Positions 25,860 to 33,101 of a stretch of DNA of 44,410 bases are shown here, in pieces. This DNA comes from an uncultured Campylobacter sp. (lineage in GTDB: Bacteria; Campylobacterota; Campylobacteria; Campylobacterales; Campylobacteraceae): the NCBI GenBank assembly GCA_937965895.1, contig CALCKS010000236.1, positions 1 through 44,410 of the forward strand, given 5' to 3'. The stretch's first letter is position 1; each line of letters opens with the position of its first letter. The notes under the pieces were generated by a model. That model ran no database searches. It saw only the letters and a program-made list of their open reading frames with translations, and was not told where the DNA came from. A program made the translations under genes and the position numbers.

Positions 25860-26928
25860 CGCAAGCGGGCCTAGCGAGGTTGCGCGGGCCTTTGCCAAGA
25901 CGCTAAATTTGGGGCTTTTGTACGCGGACAAAAAGGGCGTCATAAAATTTATCAATAAAAAATTCGAGCGGATTTTCGCTCTAGCGCCCAAGGTTTTTTA
26001 CGGAGCGAAATTTGACGAGATGATCGCTGCGGCGCAGGGGCTCGGCGAGCTAAAGAGCTTTAAAAATCTCAAAAATAGCCCGCTAAACTCGAGCGATTTT
26101 ATAGTAAAAAAGGGCGAAAAAAGCTTCAGGCTAAACGTCTCGAACGTACTTGAGGGCGGGGTGAAATTTGACGGATTTATCCTCGCGGTCACCGACGTCA
26201 CGCACGAAAAGGAGCTCGAAAAAAAGGAGCTTGAGCAAAGGCGCTCAGTGCTGGTTCACGCCAAAACCGCGCTGGTTGGCGAGATGATAAACTCCATCTC
26301 GCATCAGCAGCGCCAACCTCTAAGCGCGCTGGGGCTCTATCTGGATAACATCGAGGAGTGCGCGAGCGAGGGCGAATTTGGGCGCATACCGGCTCAAATC
26401 GCAGCCTGCAAAAAGAGCTTAAGGCTCATGGATGAAACGATAAAGGCGTTTAGAAATTTTTACGCAAGCGGCGAGGGGGCGGCGAAATTTGATCTCGTTA
26501 ATATCATAAACGAGCTTATTTTGATAGTGCGGCCAGAGCTAAACTCTCACGGTATCGAGCTAAAATTTGCTCACGAGGGTGGCAAATACGAGCTAAAAAG
26601 CGTCGCTAGCTACGTGAGGCAGATCCTGCTCTCCTTGCTCTCAAACGCCAAGGACGCTCTGATCGAAAGCGGATGCGAAACGCCGCAAATTTTGATCGAG
26701 CTAAAGAGGGCCGGCGGGCTATTTAGCGTGAGCGTGAGCGATAACGGCGGCGGGGTAGAGGCTGACAGCGATAAAATTTTCGAGCTATTTTTCACGACGA
26801 AAAATACGGGCACGGGCACGGGACTAAGCGTGGCTAGGGAGCTTGCCGTAAAAAAGCTAGGCGGCTCGCTGGAGCTTGAAAGTGCCGTAAATCCGACTAA
26901 ATTTACGCTATTTTTAGGCGAAATTTAG
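25834..26928 (+). CDS. Soluble PAS-domain sensor histidine kinase
   Basis: About 364 residues: a PAS domain (roughly 20-125) and a HisKA/HATPase_c kinase core. H-box NSISHQQRQPLSAL with the phospho-acceptor His near 157, N-box LLSNAKDAL, G1 VSDNGGGV and G2 GTGTGLSV are intact. No membrane segment, so it senses an internal signal. There is no ATG near the start: the frame enters from inside ribB. TTG at 25834 has AAAGG 8 bases upstream and is preferred over TTG at 25828; an ATA codon at 25849 is the only other early candidate. The response regulator follows 65 bases downstream and is the likely partner. Confidence 0.85.
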   Translation: MTSRAIKNNASGPSEVARAFAKTLNLGLLYADKKGVIKFINKKFERIFALAPKVFYGAKFDEMIAAAQGLGELKSFKNLKNSPLNSSDFIVKKGEKSFRLNVSNVLEGGVKFDGFILAVTDVTHEKELEKKELEQRRSVLVHAKTALVGEMINSISHQQRQPLSALGLYLDNIEECASEGEFGRIPAQIAACKKSLRLMDETIKAFRNFYASGEGAAKFDLVNIINELILIVRPELNSHGIELKFAHEGGKYELKSVASYVRQILLSLLSNAKDALIESGCETPQILIELKRAGGLFSVSVSDNGGGVEADSDKIFELFFTTKNTGTGTGLSVARELAVKKLGGSLELESAVNPTKFTLFLGEI

Positions 26929-26993
26929 ACGAGGCGGTAAATTTAAAAATTAGTTTGCAAACTTAAGAAAGACAAGCAAGAAACGAGGCTAGC

Positions 26994-27722
26994 GTGTATA
27001 GCAAAATAAAAAATATCTTAAACGGCGTAAATTTGCTCATCGTCGAGGACGACGAGAGCCTGCGCGAAAGCATCAAAATATCGGTCGAAAGCTACGTGAG
27101 CGAGGTTTACGCCTGCGCAAACGCAAAAGAGGCGCTGGAAGTTTTTGAAGCAAAGGACGTAAATTTGGTGCTTTCTGATATCAACATGCCGCACATGAAC
27201 GGTCTTGAGATGGCGGCTCGTATAAGGGGGCTGGATAAAGACGTGCCTATTATATTTCTTACTGCATACGGTAACGACGAGAACGTGCTTAGCGCGATAG
27301 AGCTGGGTAGCTTTGGCGTGCTAAAAAAGCCGTTTGAAAAGCGCGATCTAATCATGCAAATGAGCTTTGCGGCGAATAAATTTAAAAACGATTTTGCGGA
27401 GGTTGATCTAAAAAACGGCTTTAAATTTAACGCCTTTAGCAGGCAGCTAACAAAGGACGGCCGGCCCGTGGCGCTAACGAAAAAAGAGCAAAATTTACTA
27501 CATCTTTTCCTAAAAAATCAAGGCCGCGTCGTGAGCTTTGAGATGATCGAGGCGTACGTCTGGCAGGAGGGTAGTTGCACGGCCGACGCGATACGAAGCT
27601 TTGTGTATAAACTACGCAAAAAACTCTACCCAGAACTCATCCAAAACGCGCAGGGTAGCGGATATGCGCTTATCTTGGGCGAGCAAAATCAACGAACCGT
27701 GAGTCAAACGAGCTATATCTGA
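26994..27722 (+). CDS. OmpR-family response regulator
   Basis: 242 residues with a receiver domain (D19/D20 acidic pocket, D62 phospho-acceptor in LSDINMP, T90, K112-P) and a winged-helix DNA-binding domain over about 145-235 (LTKKEQNLLHLFL, then DAIRSFVYKLRKKL as the recognition helix region). Starts at GTG, with an ACGAGG-like site upstream. Targets cannot be read from the sequence; the promoters of the DyP peroxidase or of the downstream cytochrome/TorA genes are the nearest candidates. Confidence 0.92.
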   Translation: MYSKIKNILNGVNLLIVEDDESLRESIKISVESYVSEVYACANAKEALEVFEAKDVNLVLSDINMPHMNGLEMAARIRGLDKDVPIIFLTAYGNDENVLSAIELGSFGVLKKPFEKRDLIMQMSFAANKFKNDFAEVDLKNGFKFNAFSRQLTKDGRPVALTKKEQNLLHLFLKNQGRVVSFEMIEAYVWQEGSCTADAIRSFVYKLRKKLYPELIQNAQGSGYALILGEQNQRTVSQTSYI

Positions 27723-27883
27723 GGCAAGATGGCTTAATCAAAAAATCATAGTTTAATACAAAACTCGGCGATTATAATCCGTTTAAAATTTACGTTTTCT
27801 TAAAAGCGTAAATTAAGCATAAATTAAAATTTAAGTCGTAAAATGCGAATTGCTAATTTTAAAATCAACTTTAAGGAGAAAAT

Positions 27884-28810
27884 ATGCAAATAAATTCGCA
27901 AGAAGTAACGCAGGCGCCGGGCAATAACACCGTCTTTCAAACTTGGCTGTTGAGCGGCGACGAAAACGCCTGTAAAAAAGGCTTTGAGAGGCTTTGCGCT
28001 TTGGTTGTAAATTTAAACAAAACGGCTAAAGTAAGGTTTGGCACGGAGGCGAACGTAAACTGCGTTATCGCCGTCGGACGCGACGCGTGGCTAAAACTAG
28101 GACTCCCGCAACCGCTACCAAAAGAGCTTGTAAATTTTAAAGCGATAAAAGGCGACAAGCACGAAGCCGTGAGCACCGCGGGCGATATCCACGTGCATAT
28201 TAGGGCGCTTGATGCGGCGGATTGCTTTGATATGGCGCAAAATGTAAAGGCCGAGCTTTTTAAATTTGCTAGGCTTGCGGATGAGACCCAGGGTTTTAAA
28301 TACCACGATGGCAGGGCGATTATTGGATTTGTGGATGGAACTGAAAATCCAAACGGCGAGGATAGGGACTTTTTTGCCAAAGTCGGCGACGAGGACGCGA
28401 AATTTAAGGGCGGAAGCTATGTGTTCGTACAAAAATACAAACACAAAATGAGAGAGTGGAATGCAACTAGCGTGAGCGAGCAAGAAAAGGTCATCGGCCG
28501 CACGAAAGCAGACGACATCGAGATGAGCGAGGATGAAAAGCCTAGCAACTCGCACTCCGCCGCGGCAAACGTAGGAGATGATAAAAAAGTCGTTCGCGGA
28601 AATATGCCTTTTGTCGAGGGAAGCATGACGGGGACGTACTTTATCGCGTATGCTAGCACGTTTTCGACGGTTGAAGCTATGCTAAATAAGATGTTTATCG
28701 GCGAGCCGCGCGGCAACTCGGATAGACTACTTGATTTTAGCACGCCGGTCACCGGAGCGCTATTTTTCGCGCCTACTTTTGATATGCTCTCAAGCTATAG
28801 CGCGGAGTAG
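27884..28810 (+). CDS. DyP-type haem peroxidase
   Basis: 308 residues. The family motif GxxDG is present as G148-F-V-D151-G with the catalytic Asp; H224 in SNSHSAA is the likely proximal haem ligand and R238 in RGNMPF the distal arginine. There is no signal or Tat sequence, so it is cytoplasmic, as in the YfeX-like branch. No encapsulin gene is adjacent. An AAGGAG site precedes the ATG; TATAAT at 27773-27778 would give a 100-base leader, and a TAAAAT near 27839 is an alternative. Confidence 0.9.
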   Translation: MQINSQEVTQAPGNNTVFQTWLLSGDENACKKGFERLCALVVNLNKTAKVRFGTEANVNCVIAVGRDAWLKLGLPQPLPKELVNFKAIKGDKHEAVSTAGDIHVHIRALDAADCFDMAQNVKAELFKFARLADETQGFKYHDGRAIIGFVDGTENPNGEDRDFFAKVGDEDAKFKGGSYVFVQKYKHKMREWNATSVSEQEKVIGRTKADDIEMSEDEKPSNSHSAAANVGDDKKVVRGNMPFVEGSMTGTYFIAYASTFSTVEAMLNKMFIGEPRGNSDRLLDFSTPVTGALFFAPTFDMLSSYSAE

Positions 28811-28945
28811 GATTTTTCGGCTCGCGAACCCTCCTAAATTTCGGGCGTTTTGCGGGCTGACGCTTTCAAATTTGCTTTCAATAACCTCGCTGAATTCGCT
28901 TTTAAAATTTAAAACCGAGATTAGTATTTTTTCATAAGCTTTTTA

Positions 28946-28981
28946 CCGCTAAATTTGCAAATTTTGCTTGCAAATTTACGG
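28946..28981 (+). terminator. Terminator-like hairpin after the DyP gene
   Basis: CCGcTAAATTTGCAA (28946-28960) pairs with TTGCAAATTTACGG (28968-28981): 14 pairs with a single bulged C and a 7-base loop. It sits 136 bases after the stop and before the cytochrome promoter. No T-run. Confidence 0.5.
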
Positions 28982-29019
28982 CATTAACCGCGCAAATATA
29001 AAATTATATTTTCATAAAA

Positions 29020-29050
29020 TCATACTTTCATCATACTTTTCTTATATAAT
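29020..29050 (+). promoter_or_regulatory. Cytochrome c promoter with tandem 9-base repeats
   Basis: TCATACTTT occurs at 29020-29028 and 29031-29039, an 11-base period, with a related TTCATAAAA just upstream (29011). A TATAAT -10 box follows at 29045-29050, so the repeats cover the -35 zone. One-turn spacing is what a response regulator dimer would need; which regulator binds is unknown. Confidence 0.5.
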
Positions 29051-29080
29051 CCTTTTACATTTTAAATTTAAGGGAGCAAA

Positions 29081-29659
29081 ATGAAAAAAATCCTACTATC
29101 AAGCTTGCTCGCCTGTTCGCTCTTTGCAGCGGGCGAGGTGTACAGCCCATCGGTAAAAGACGTTTATGCCGACGCTACGTCGCAAAAAAGCATAGGTAGA
29201 CTCTTGCCGACGAACGGGGTTAAAATTTTAGCCACGCAGGGCAACCGCGTGAAAATCTCCGTTAAAGGCTACCAAAATCCGGCCGTTAGCAATGTCGTTT
29301 ATTTTAGCGACTCCGAGCGCGTCATCGCCGTGGCGTTTGCCAAAACCGCGACGCCTGATATAAAGGTCGTAAAAAAAGGCGCGAACGGTAAATGGGACGA
29401 GGTTGAGACCGTGGTCTATGCGCAAAAAGACGGCTTTACGAGCGATTTAGGCGGACTTTTTGCTAAGGGCGGCGAGCTATACAAAGAGAGCTGCGGAGTG
29501 TGCCATTCGCTACATCAAACCACGCACTACAAGGCAAATCAGTGGCCTAACCTGCTAAAATCGATGATCGCGCGAACGGCGATCGGCAAAGACGACGAGT
29601 GGCTGGTGATACAGTACTTACAAAAGCACTCTGCCGACGTGAACGTGGCGAAAAAGTAA
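29081..29659 (+). CDS. Periplasmic mono-haem cytochrome c, partner of the TorA-like reductase
   Basis: 192 residues with a Sec signal peptide (KKILLSSLLACSLFAAG, cleavage near 18). The haem site C138-G-V-C141-H142 lies in the C-terminal third; Met162 is a candidate sixth ligand. The N-terminal ~115 residues are beta-rich and not a cytochrome fold. In C. jejuni a similar cytochrome is paired with a TMAO/DMSO-type reductase, and here torA follows, so it should pass electrons to it. AAGGGAG precedes the ATG. Confidence 0.88.
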   Translation: MKKILLSSLLACSLFAAGEVYSPSVKDVYADATSQKSIGRLLPTNGVKILATQGNRVKISVKGYQNPAVSNVVYFSDSERVIAVAFAKTATPDIKVVKKGANGKWDEVETVVYAQKDGFTSDLGGLFAKGGELYKESCGVCHSLHQTTHYKANQWPNLLKSMIARTAIGKDDEWLVIQYLQKHSADVNVAKK

Positions 29660-29667
29660 AAAGCGGC

Positions 29668-29692
29668 GCGTAAATTTGACGAGGATTTACGC
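29668..29692 (+). terminator. Hairpin directly after the cytochrome gene
   Basis: GCGTAAAT (29668-29675) and ATTTACGC (29685-29692) pair perfectly over a 9-base loop, 8 bases after the stop. Without a T-run it may only attenuate or protect the cytochrome message, which would fit different amounts of cytochrome and reductase. Confidence 0.4.
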
Positions 29693-30021
29693 CTAAATGC
29701 GCCCGCAAATGGACGAGATTTACGGGAGCTAGATTTTATAAAATTCGCGGCGAAGCGGCTGTTTTTAAAACGCCGAATTTAAAGGTTCGGCGGATAGTAA
29801 ATTTAGCGCGTAAGACGAGATACACGCTAAATTTGAGCGGCAGCTTTGCGGCTAAACCGCGCGAACGAGGCTTTGTTTTTTAGTCCGTCAAATTTGACGC
29901 TTTGGACGAGAGAGCGGTCAGATTTGGAGTTTAAATTTGGGCCGATGCAAAGACGCGGCTCGTTTGGCTGATAAAAAGCCGAATTAAAGTCGCTTTGAAA
30001 AGAAGCGATGTGTTTTAGCCT

Positions 30022-30053
30022 TGCTTGCATCTGCGACTTCGCAACTGCAAGCA
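30022..30053 (+). other. Interrupted hairpin upstream of torA
   Basis: TGCTTGCA (30022-30029) pairs with TGCAAGCA (30046-30053), then after a TC/AC internal loop TGCG pairs with CGCA over a 4-base loop. Total 12 pairs. Confidence 0.55.
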
Positions 30054-30057
30054 GAAT

Positions 30058-30123
30058 GGTGCAGGGAGCGCTTGCGCTTCCGCTCGGAGGTCGGACTTTG
30101 TTCGACCGAGAGGTAAAAACAGG
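30058..30123 (+). repeat. 66-base element, copy 1
   Basis: Matches copy 2 at 62 of 66 positions. Its core, GGTCGGAC (30089-30096) with GTTCGACC (30100-30107), forms an 8-pair hairpin with one G:T wobble and a 3-base loop. GAGCG (30066-30070) can pair with CGCTC (30081-30085), whose CTC can instead pair with GAG at 30108-30110, so two folds compete. Confidence 0.75.
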
Positions 30124-30126
30124 GTA

Positions 30127-30141
30127 CCCTACGCAGTAGGG
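30127..30141 (+). other. Perfect short hairpin between the element copies
   Basis: CCCTAC (30127-30132) and GTAGGG (30136-30141) with loop GCA; it overlaps the palindrome AGGGTACCCT (30121-30130). Confidence 0.5.
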
Positions 30142-30151
30142 ACTTTAGGTG

Positions 30152-30217
30152 GGTGCAGGGAGCTCTTGCGCTTCCGCTCGGAGGTCGGACTTCGTTCGAC
30201 CGAGAAGTAAAAATAGG
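30152..30217 (+). repeat. 66-base element, copy 2, ending at the torA ribosome site
   Basis: Direct repeat of copy 1 offset by 94 bases. The differences are at 30164, 30193, 30206 and 30214; the one inside the main hairpin (T to C at 30193) falls in the loop, so the stem is unchanged. The copy ends within the AGGAG site (30216-30220) of torA. Confidence 0.75.
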
Positions 30218-30225
30218 AGAGAAAA

Positions 30226-32784
30226 ATGAACCTACAAAGACGAAATGTATTAAAAGGCGGGGCGGCTCTTGCGGCGGCTCCATTGTTTTCTAGCGTAACG
30301 GCGTCAAATTTACTCGGCGCCGAGCTAAATACGGCAAACGTACGTAACGGCGAGGTGCTAACGGCCGCTCACTGGGGTATGCTAAAAGTTAGCGTCAAAG
30401 ACGGCAAGATCGTAAAATCAGAGCCGTTTCAAAAAACGAGCGAAGTGTATAATCCGCTGCAGCACTACACCGCCGATATGGTCTATAAATCACGCATAAA
30501 ATACCCAATGGTACGCAAAAGCTACCTAGAAAATCCGGACTCGCCAAAACCCGAACTAAGAGGTAAAGACGGATGGGTGCGCGTACGCTACGAAGATGCG
30601 ATAAAACTAGTGGCTAGAGAGCTAAAAAAGACTAGAAAGCAAAAGGGGCTAGAGGGCGTGTTTGCGGGTAGCTACGGCTGGAAATCAAGCGGCAACGTGC
30701 ACAACTCGCGAATTTTGCTTCATAGATTTATGAACCTTAGCGGCGGATTCGTGGGGTCTTTAGGCGATTATTCTACGGGAGCCAGCCAGGTCATCATGCC
30801 TCACGTCGTGGGTAGCATCGAGGTCTATGAGCAGCAAACCAGCTGGCCTGTAGTACTAGAAAACTCAAAAGTAGTCGTCATCTGGGGCGCAAACCCGATG
30901 GCAACCCTTCGCATAGCGTGGACTAGCACCGACGAACAGGGCTTTAAGTACTTTGAAGAGCTAAAAAAACGCAGCGACATAAAGGTCATAATCATAGACC
31001 CAATCAGAAGCGATACGGCGCAGTACTTTGACAAAGCTCAGTGGATCGCTCCGGTGCCAAACACCGACACTGCGATGATGCTAGGCATGATGCACTACCT
31101 ATACGAGAGCGGCAAATACGATAAAAACTTCATCGAGACCTATACGAGCGGCTTTGATAAGTTCCTGCCGTATCTGCTCGGTAAAACCGACGGCACGCCT
31201 AAAAATTTGGAGTGGGCGAGCAAAATTTGCGGCCTAAAAGCAAGCCTCATAAAAGAGCTTGCGGACACCTTCTGCGCTAACCGCACGATGATAATGAGCG
31301 GCTGGGGCATGCAGCGCGCGCATCACGGCGAGCAGCCGCACTGGGCGATGGTGACTTTGGCGGCGATGTTAGGTCAGATCGGGCTTCCTGGCGGGGGATT
31401 TGGCCTTAGCTACCACTACTCAAACGGCGGCGCTCCGACTTGCAAGGGCGCGGTCATCGGCGGCGTAAATAGCGCAAGCGTGGGTAAATTTAACGACGAG
31501 GGCGAGTTTATCGGCACCGATAGCGGAGAATTTGACGCAAACGGCCGCTTCGTCGCTAAAGCCGCAGCCGCTGCTGGTACGGGTCAAAGCTGGCTGCAAA
31601 AGGCGACAAACTATGCATTCCCGGTCGCTCGTATCGCGGACGCCCTGCTAAATCCGGGCAAAGTGATCGATCACGACGGCAAGAAAATCACGTATCCTGA
31701 TATCGACTTTATCTACTGGGTCGGCGGCAATCCTTTCGCCCACCATCAGGAGACCAACCGCCTACTAGAAGCGTGGCGCAAACCTCGCACGGTAGTCGTA
31801 AACGAAGCTTATTGGACGCCGACGGCAAAGATGGCCGATATTGTATTTCCAACCACAACCGCATACGAGCGCAACGACGTCACGATGACGGGCGACTACT
31901 CAAATATGAACATCGTGCCGATGAAGCAAGTCGTGGAAAAATACGCCGAAGCTCGCGATGATTATCAAATTTTCACCGATCTTTGCAAGGCCTACGCTAA
32001 AAATTTAGTCGTCGCCTACACCGACAACGGCAAGGACGAATTTGACTGGATCAAAGAGTACTACGGTGCGGCGTACGAGCAGGTTAAAGCTATACCTGAT
32101 TTTGAAACCGATATGAAGCCGTTTGAGGAGTTTTGGAACGAAAATAAGCCGGTAACCTTCGCCTCGACGCCTGAGAGCGATATGTGGGTGAGATTTGGCG
32201 AGTTTAGAGAGGACTCAGTGCTAAATCCGCTAGGAACGCCAAGCGGTCTAATCGAAATTTACTCCGAAACCATCGAGAAAATGGGCTATGAGGACTGCAA
32301 AGCGCATCCGATGTGGTTTGAGCCGATCGAGTGGCTAGGTATGAAAGATAAACCAGCCGAGCTACACATGCTAAGCCCGCATCCTACCGATCGCCTTCAC
32401 TCGCAGCTAAACCAAACCTCTCTGCGCGAAAACTACGCGATCGCAAACCGCGAGCCGATCTGGATACACCCTAAAGACGCCGCGAAAAAGGGCATAAAAA
32501 CGGGCGATTTGGTTCGCGTGTTTAACGCGCGCGGCGAAGTGCTGGCGGGTGCCTTGGTGACGCAAGATATCAAAGAGGGCGTCGTTAAGCTAGCTGAAGG
32601 CGTTTGGTATGACGGATTTGACGCGGGTCTTTGCAAAAACGGCTCGCCAAACGTGCTAACTATCGATATCCCGACTAGCAAGCTAGCTAACGGCAACATA
32701 AGTCACACTGCGCTTGTAAATATCGAGAAATTTACGGGCAAGGCGCCTGAGCTAACGGCGTTTAGCGATCCGAAATTTGCTTAA
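30226..32784 (+). CDS. torA: TorA/BisC-type periplasmic molybdopterin reductase (TMAO / S- or N-oxide reductase)
   Basis: 852 residues of the DMSO-reductase superfamily binding bis-MGD. A twin-arginine signal (R5-R6-N-V-L-K then a long Ala-rich core) sends the folded enzyme to the periplasm. No N-terminal Fe-S cysteines are present, and GSYGWKSSG with the G-D-Y-S183-T-G-A segment gives a serine molybdenum ligand, as in TorA and DorA. C-terminal blocks HPTDRLHSQLNQT and THTALVNIEK-like are family-typical. Expected to reduce TMAO or related oxides in anaerobic respiration, fed by the upstream cytochrome. The exact substrate is inferred. AATAGGAG precedes the ATG. Confidence 0.92.
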   Translation: MNLQRRNVLKGGAALAAAPLFSSVTASNLLGAELNTANVRNGEVLTAAHWGMLKVSVKDGKIVKSEPFQKTSEVYNPLQHYTADMVYKSRIKYPMVRKSYLENPDSPKPELRGKDGWVRVRYEDAIKLVARELKKTRKQKGLEGVFAGSYGWKSSGNVHNSRILLHRFMNLSGGFVGSLGDYSTGASQVIMPHVVGSIEVYEQQTSWPVVLENSKVVVIWGANPMATLRIAWTSTDEQGFKYFEELKKRSDIKVIIIDPIRSDTAQYFDKAQWIAPVPNTDTAMMLGMMHYLYESGKYDKNFIETYTSGFDKFLPYLLGKTDGTPKNLEWASKICGLKASLIKELADTFCANRTMIMSGWGMQRAHHGEQPHWAMVTLAAMLGQIGLPGGGFGLSYHYSNGGAPTCKGAVIGGVNSASVGKFNDEGEFIGTDSGEFDANGRFVAKAAAAAGTGQSWLQKATNYAFPVARIADALLNPGKVIDHDGKKITYPDIDFIYWVGGNPFAHHQETNRLLEAWRKPRTVVVNEAYWTPTAKMADIVFPTTTAYERNDVTMTGDYSNMNIVPMKQVVEKYAEARDDYQIFTDLCKAYAKNLVVAYTDNGKDEFDWIKEYYGAAYEQVKAIPDFETDMKPFEEFWNENKPVTFASTPESDMWVRFGEFREDSVLNPLGTPSGLIEIYSETIEKMGYEDCKAHPMWFEPIEWLGMKDKPAELHMLSPHPTDRLHSQLNQTSLRENYAIANREPIWIHPKDAAKKGIKTGDLVRVFNARGEVLAGALVTQDIKEGVVKLAEGVWYDGFDAGLCKNGSPNVLTIDIPTSKLANGNISHTALVNIEKFTGKAPELTAFSDPKFA

Positions 32785-33101
32785 ATTTGAGGCCGTGAGC
32801 TAAAATTTGCGGCTTAAATTTGATAAAAGCCTCGCTAGGTTAAATTTGACTCGGCGAGGCGTTTAAAATTTATCTTTTAAATTTAACTTGAAGCAGTTAA
32901 ATTTGGATTAAATTTATCGTTTTTGCTACGCTGATTTTGCTTTCATACCGCTTTATATTTTATTCTCATAAAAATTACTTCTTATTTTTAATAAATTTGG
33001 ACTGGATTTTGCTTTTAAAACATAGTTAATGTAAAGTTTTAATTTTATTTAATTTTTAACGTAGTAAAATAGAAATTTTAATCAAAATCTAAGGAGAGAA
33101 A
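32785..33101 (+). other. Gene-free stretch before the chemoreceptor
   Basis: 317 bases holding the torA terminator at 32829-32860, then AAATTT-rich DNA and a strongly AT-rich segment (32970-33090) that should contain the chemoreceptor promoter (a TAAAAT at about 33065 is a weak -10 candidate). No flagellar sigma28 match was convincing. Confidence 0.45.
32829..32860 (+). terminator. Terminator hairpin after torA
   Basis: GCCTCGC (32829-32835) pairs with GCGAGGC (32854-32860) over an 18-base loop and is followed by GTTTAAAATT; it lies 45 bases after the torA stop. Confidence 0.6.

Larger units (their letters stand above)
29660..30225 (+). other. Structured 566-base spacer between cytochrome and torA
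   Basis: No gene is convincing here; frames crossing it lack ribosome sites and read through the hairpins. From left to right it contains a hairpin right after the cytochrome stop, AAATTT-rich DNA with the palindrome CGTCAAATTTGACG (about 29886), a long hairpin at 30022-30053, a 66-base element (30058-30123), a short perfect hairpin (30127-30141) and a second copy of the element (30152-30217) ending at the torA ribosome site. Confidence 0.6.

Noticed and set aside
27884..28810. DyP peroxidase as encapsulin cargo
   Set aside because: No encapsulin gene beside it and no recognisable C-terminal targeting peptide; the protein ends soon after the conserved domain.
30058..30217. CRISPR-like array in the torA leader
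   Set aside because: Only two copies, long element and one short spacer, no cas genes; structure fits an RNA leader or dispersed repeat better.
29984..30283. 99-residue minus-strand frame across the torA leader
   Set aside because: It runs through the repeat hairpins and the torA start; the two repeat copies are 94 bases apart, not a multiple of three, which argues against coding.
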